DNA from: Paenibacillus etheri | GTDB taxonomy: Bacteria > Bacillota > Bacilli > Paenibacillales > Paenibacillaceae | DNA length: 64,000 nucleotides | Assembly (NCBI RefSeq): GCF_001012825.1 | Contig: NZ_LCZJ02000033.1 | Location: forward strand, 170,358-234,357 | Reading direction: 5' to 3' | Shown here: positions 63,438 through 64,000 of the stretch, in pieces | Numbering within the stretch: position 1 is the first letter of the stretch | How the letters are laid out: each line of letters starts with the position of its first letter | Program-made: the position numbers and the translations under genes | The notes under the pieces: generated by a model | Databases searched by the model: none | Told to the model about the DNA's origin: nothing | What the model saw: the letters and a program-made list of their open reading frames with translations, nothing else

Positions 63438-64000
63438 TTAGTATATGGAAGGATTGTATTCTTCATAAGAAAGAACAAGATGCTCTCTTTTTAGCGGACA
63501 ATGCTCTATGATCGCCTTACGTTTCGCTTTTAGAACAATTTGTTCAATATCAGCAAAACTGCAACCGGAAAGATGCTCGCATGCCTCCTCCATCAACCCA
63601 GCTTCTCTTTCAAAATCATTGATTAACAGTTCGACATATTGACGCCTACTTGATTCATCAGGGTTAGAATAAATCATTTTTGTATCAAACCTTCTCCAAA
63701 TAGCTCTATCCAGTTCATTTTCCAGGTTCGTCGCTGCTACAAAAATGCTATTATCACCAAAATCATCGAGACATCGCAGTAGTGTATTCACCGCACGAGC
63801 CATTTCTTTAACCTCGTCATTACTCTCCCGTGTTCTTGCAATGGCATCAAACTCATCCAGGAAAAGAACACAAGGAGATGCTTTGGCATACTCGAATATT
63901 TTTCGAATATTACTTCCAGTCTCACCCAAATGGCTGTGAATAATTCCATCTAGTCGAACTAGGATAAGTGGAAGCTCCAGCATTTGAGCCATATAAAATG
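63438..64000 (-). CDS. AAA+ ATPase, partial (5' end outside the window)
   Basis: The visible ~187 codons hold Walker B VLFLDEFDAIA, sensor 1 FVAATN, the arginine finger region RAIWRRFD, and a C-terminal helical lid (SFADIEQIVLKAKRKA). The frame continues off the window edge, where Walker A should lie. It resembles AAA proteins of the SpoVK/FtsH-like group; no specific role is assigned. Confidence 0.85.
   Translation of the reverse strand, partial: FYMAQMLELPLILVRLDGIIHSHLGETGSNIRKIFEYAKASPCVLFLDEFDAIARTRESNDEVKEMARAVNTLLRCLDDFGDNSIFVAATNLENELDRAIWRRFDTKMIYSNPDESSRRQYVELLINDFEREAGLMEEACEHLSGCSFADIEQIVLKAKRKAIIEHCPLKREHLVLSYEEYNPSIY

Overview
The window looks like the chromosome of a Bacillales endospore former, most likely Paenibacillus or a close relative. 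The evidence is the yqeG-yqeH-aroE-yhbY-nadD-yqeK-rsfS operon, a spoVAC-spoVAD-spoVAE operon, strong AGGAGG-type ribosome binding sites, frequent TTG/GTG starts, S-layer-homology (SLH) domains on a large glycanase, LplB/YtcP/LipO-type sugar ABC transporters and out-of-frame intergenic tandem repeats. No rRNA, tRNA, CRISPR array or complete mobile element was found. The species is not identified.

Layout. 1-1.3 kb: a winged-helix regulator and a 52-residue membrane protein. 1.5-7.8 kb (minus): ribosome-biogenesis/NAD/shikimate operon with an S1-domain protein inserted before yqeM. 7.8-12.3 kb (minus): MoxR ATPase, DUF58 protein, membrane transglutaminase. 12.5-14.4 kb (minus): spoVAC-AD-AE, the DPA channel genes of spores. 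14.9-18.5 kb: M42 aminopeptidase, aldo/keto reductase, and an SMR pair behind a guanidine-I (ykkC) riboswitch. 18.5-23 kb: HIT protein, GH3 glycosidase with a candidate cre site, a five-copy 51-bp tandem repeat, and a nuclease-like protein whose leader carries a terminator. 23.3-27.4 kb: sulfur-transfer locus with three small rhodanese-domain genes facing an ArsR repressor and an 872-residue CoA-disulfide reductase/rhodanese/TusA/DsrE fusion; both divergent promoters overlap one palindrome. 27.5-31 kb: response regulator, ABC transporter and histidine kinase of the peptide-antibiotic resistance type. 31-38.7 kb: an eroded region with an IS3-family scar, a histidinol-phosphatase remnant, a frameshifted serine hydrolase and five short gene fragments in 1.6 kb, alongside intact Lrp, serine hydrolase, MFS and phosphoesterase genes. 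38.7-42.7 kb: secreted stalk-domain protein and an ECF sigma/anti-sigma/secreted-protein operon. 42.9-47.5 kb: a signal peptide-NodB deacetylase-CBM-GH10 xylanase-CBM9-SLH gene broken by two single-base frameshifts. 48-55.5 kb: Ca-type P-ATPase, V4R protein, DinG-like helicase with an apparent ATT start, GyrI-like protein, soluble histidine kinase. 55.7-63.3 kb: fructan/sucrose utilization locus (ABC transporter, GH32, ROK fructokinase) with a divergent LacI regulator. The window ends inside an AAA ATPase gene.

How genes work together: the fructan locus forms a complete uptake-hydrolysis-phosphorylation pathway. The sulfur locus couples persulfide reduction, relay and sensing. The NodB-GH10-SLH protein would deacetylate and cleave xylan at the cell surface, and the GH3 enzyme may hydrolyse imported oligosaccharides. 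The sequence items most worth follow-up are the single-operator divergent sulfur promoters, the attenuator-like leader of the nuclease-like gene, the two restorable frameshifts in the xylanase gene, the possible ATT start, and the cluster of gene remnants.
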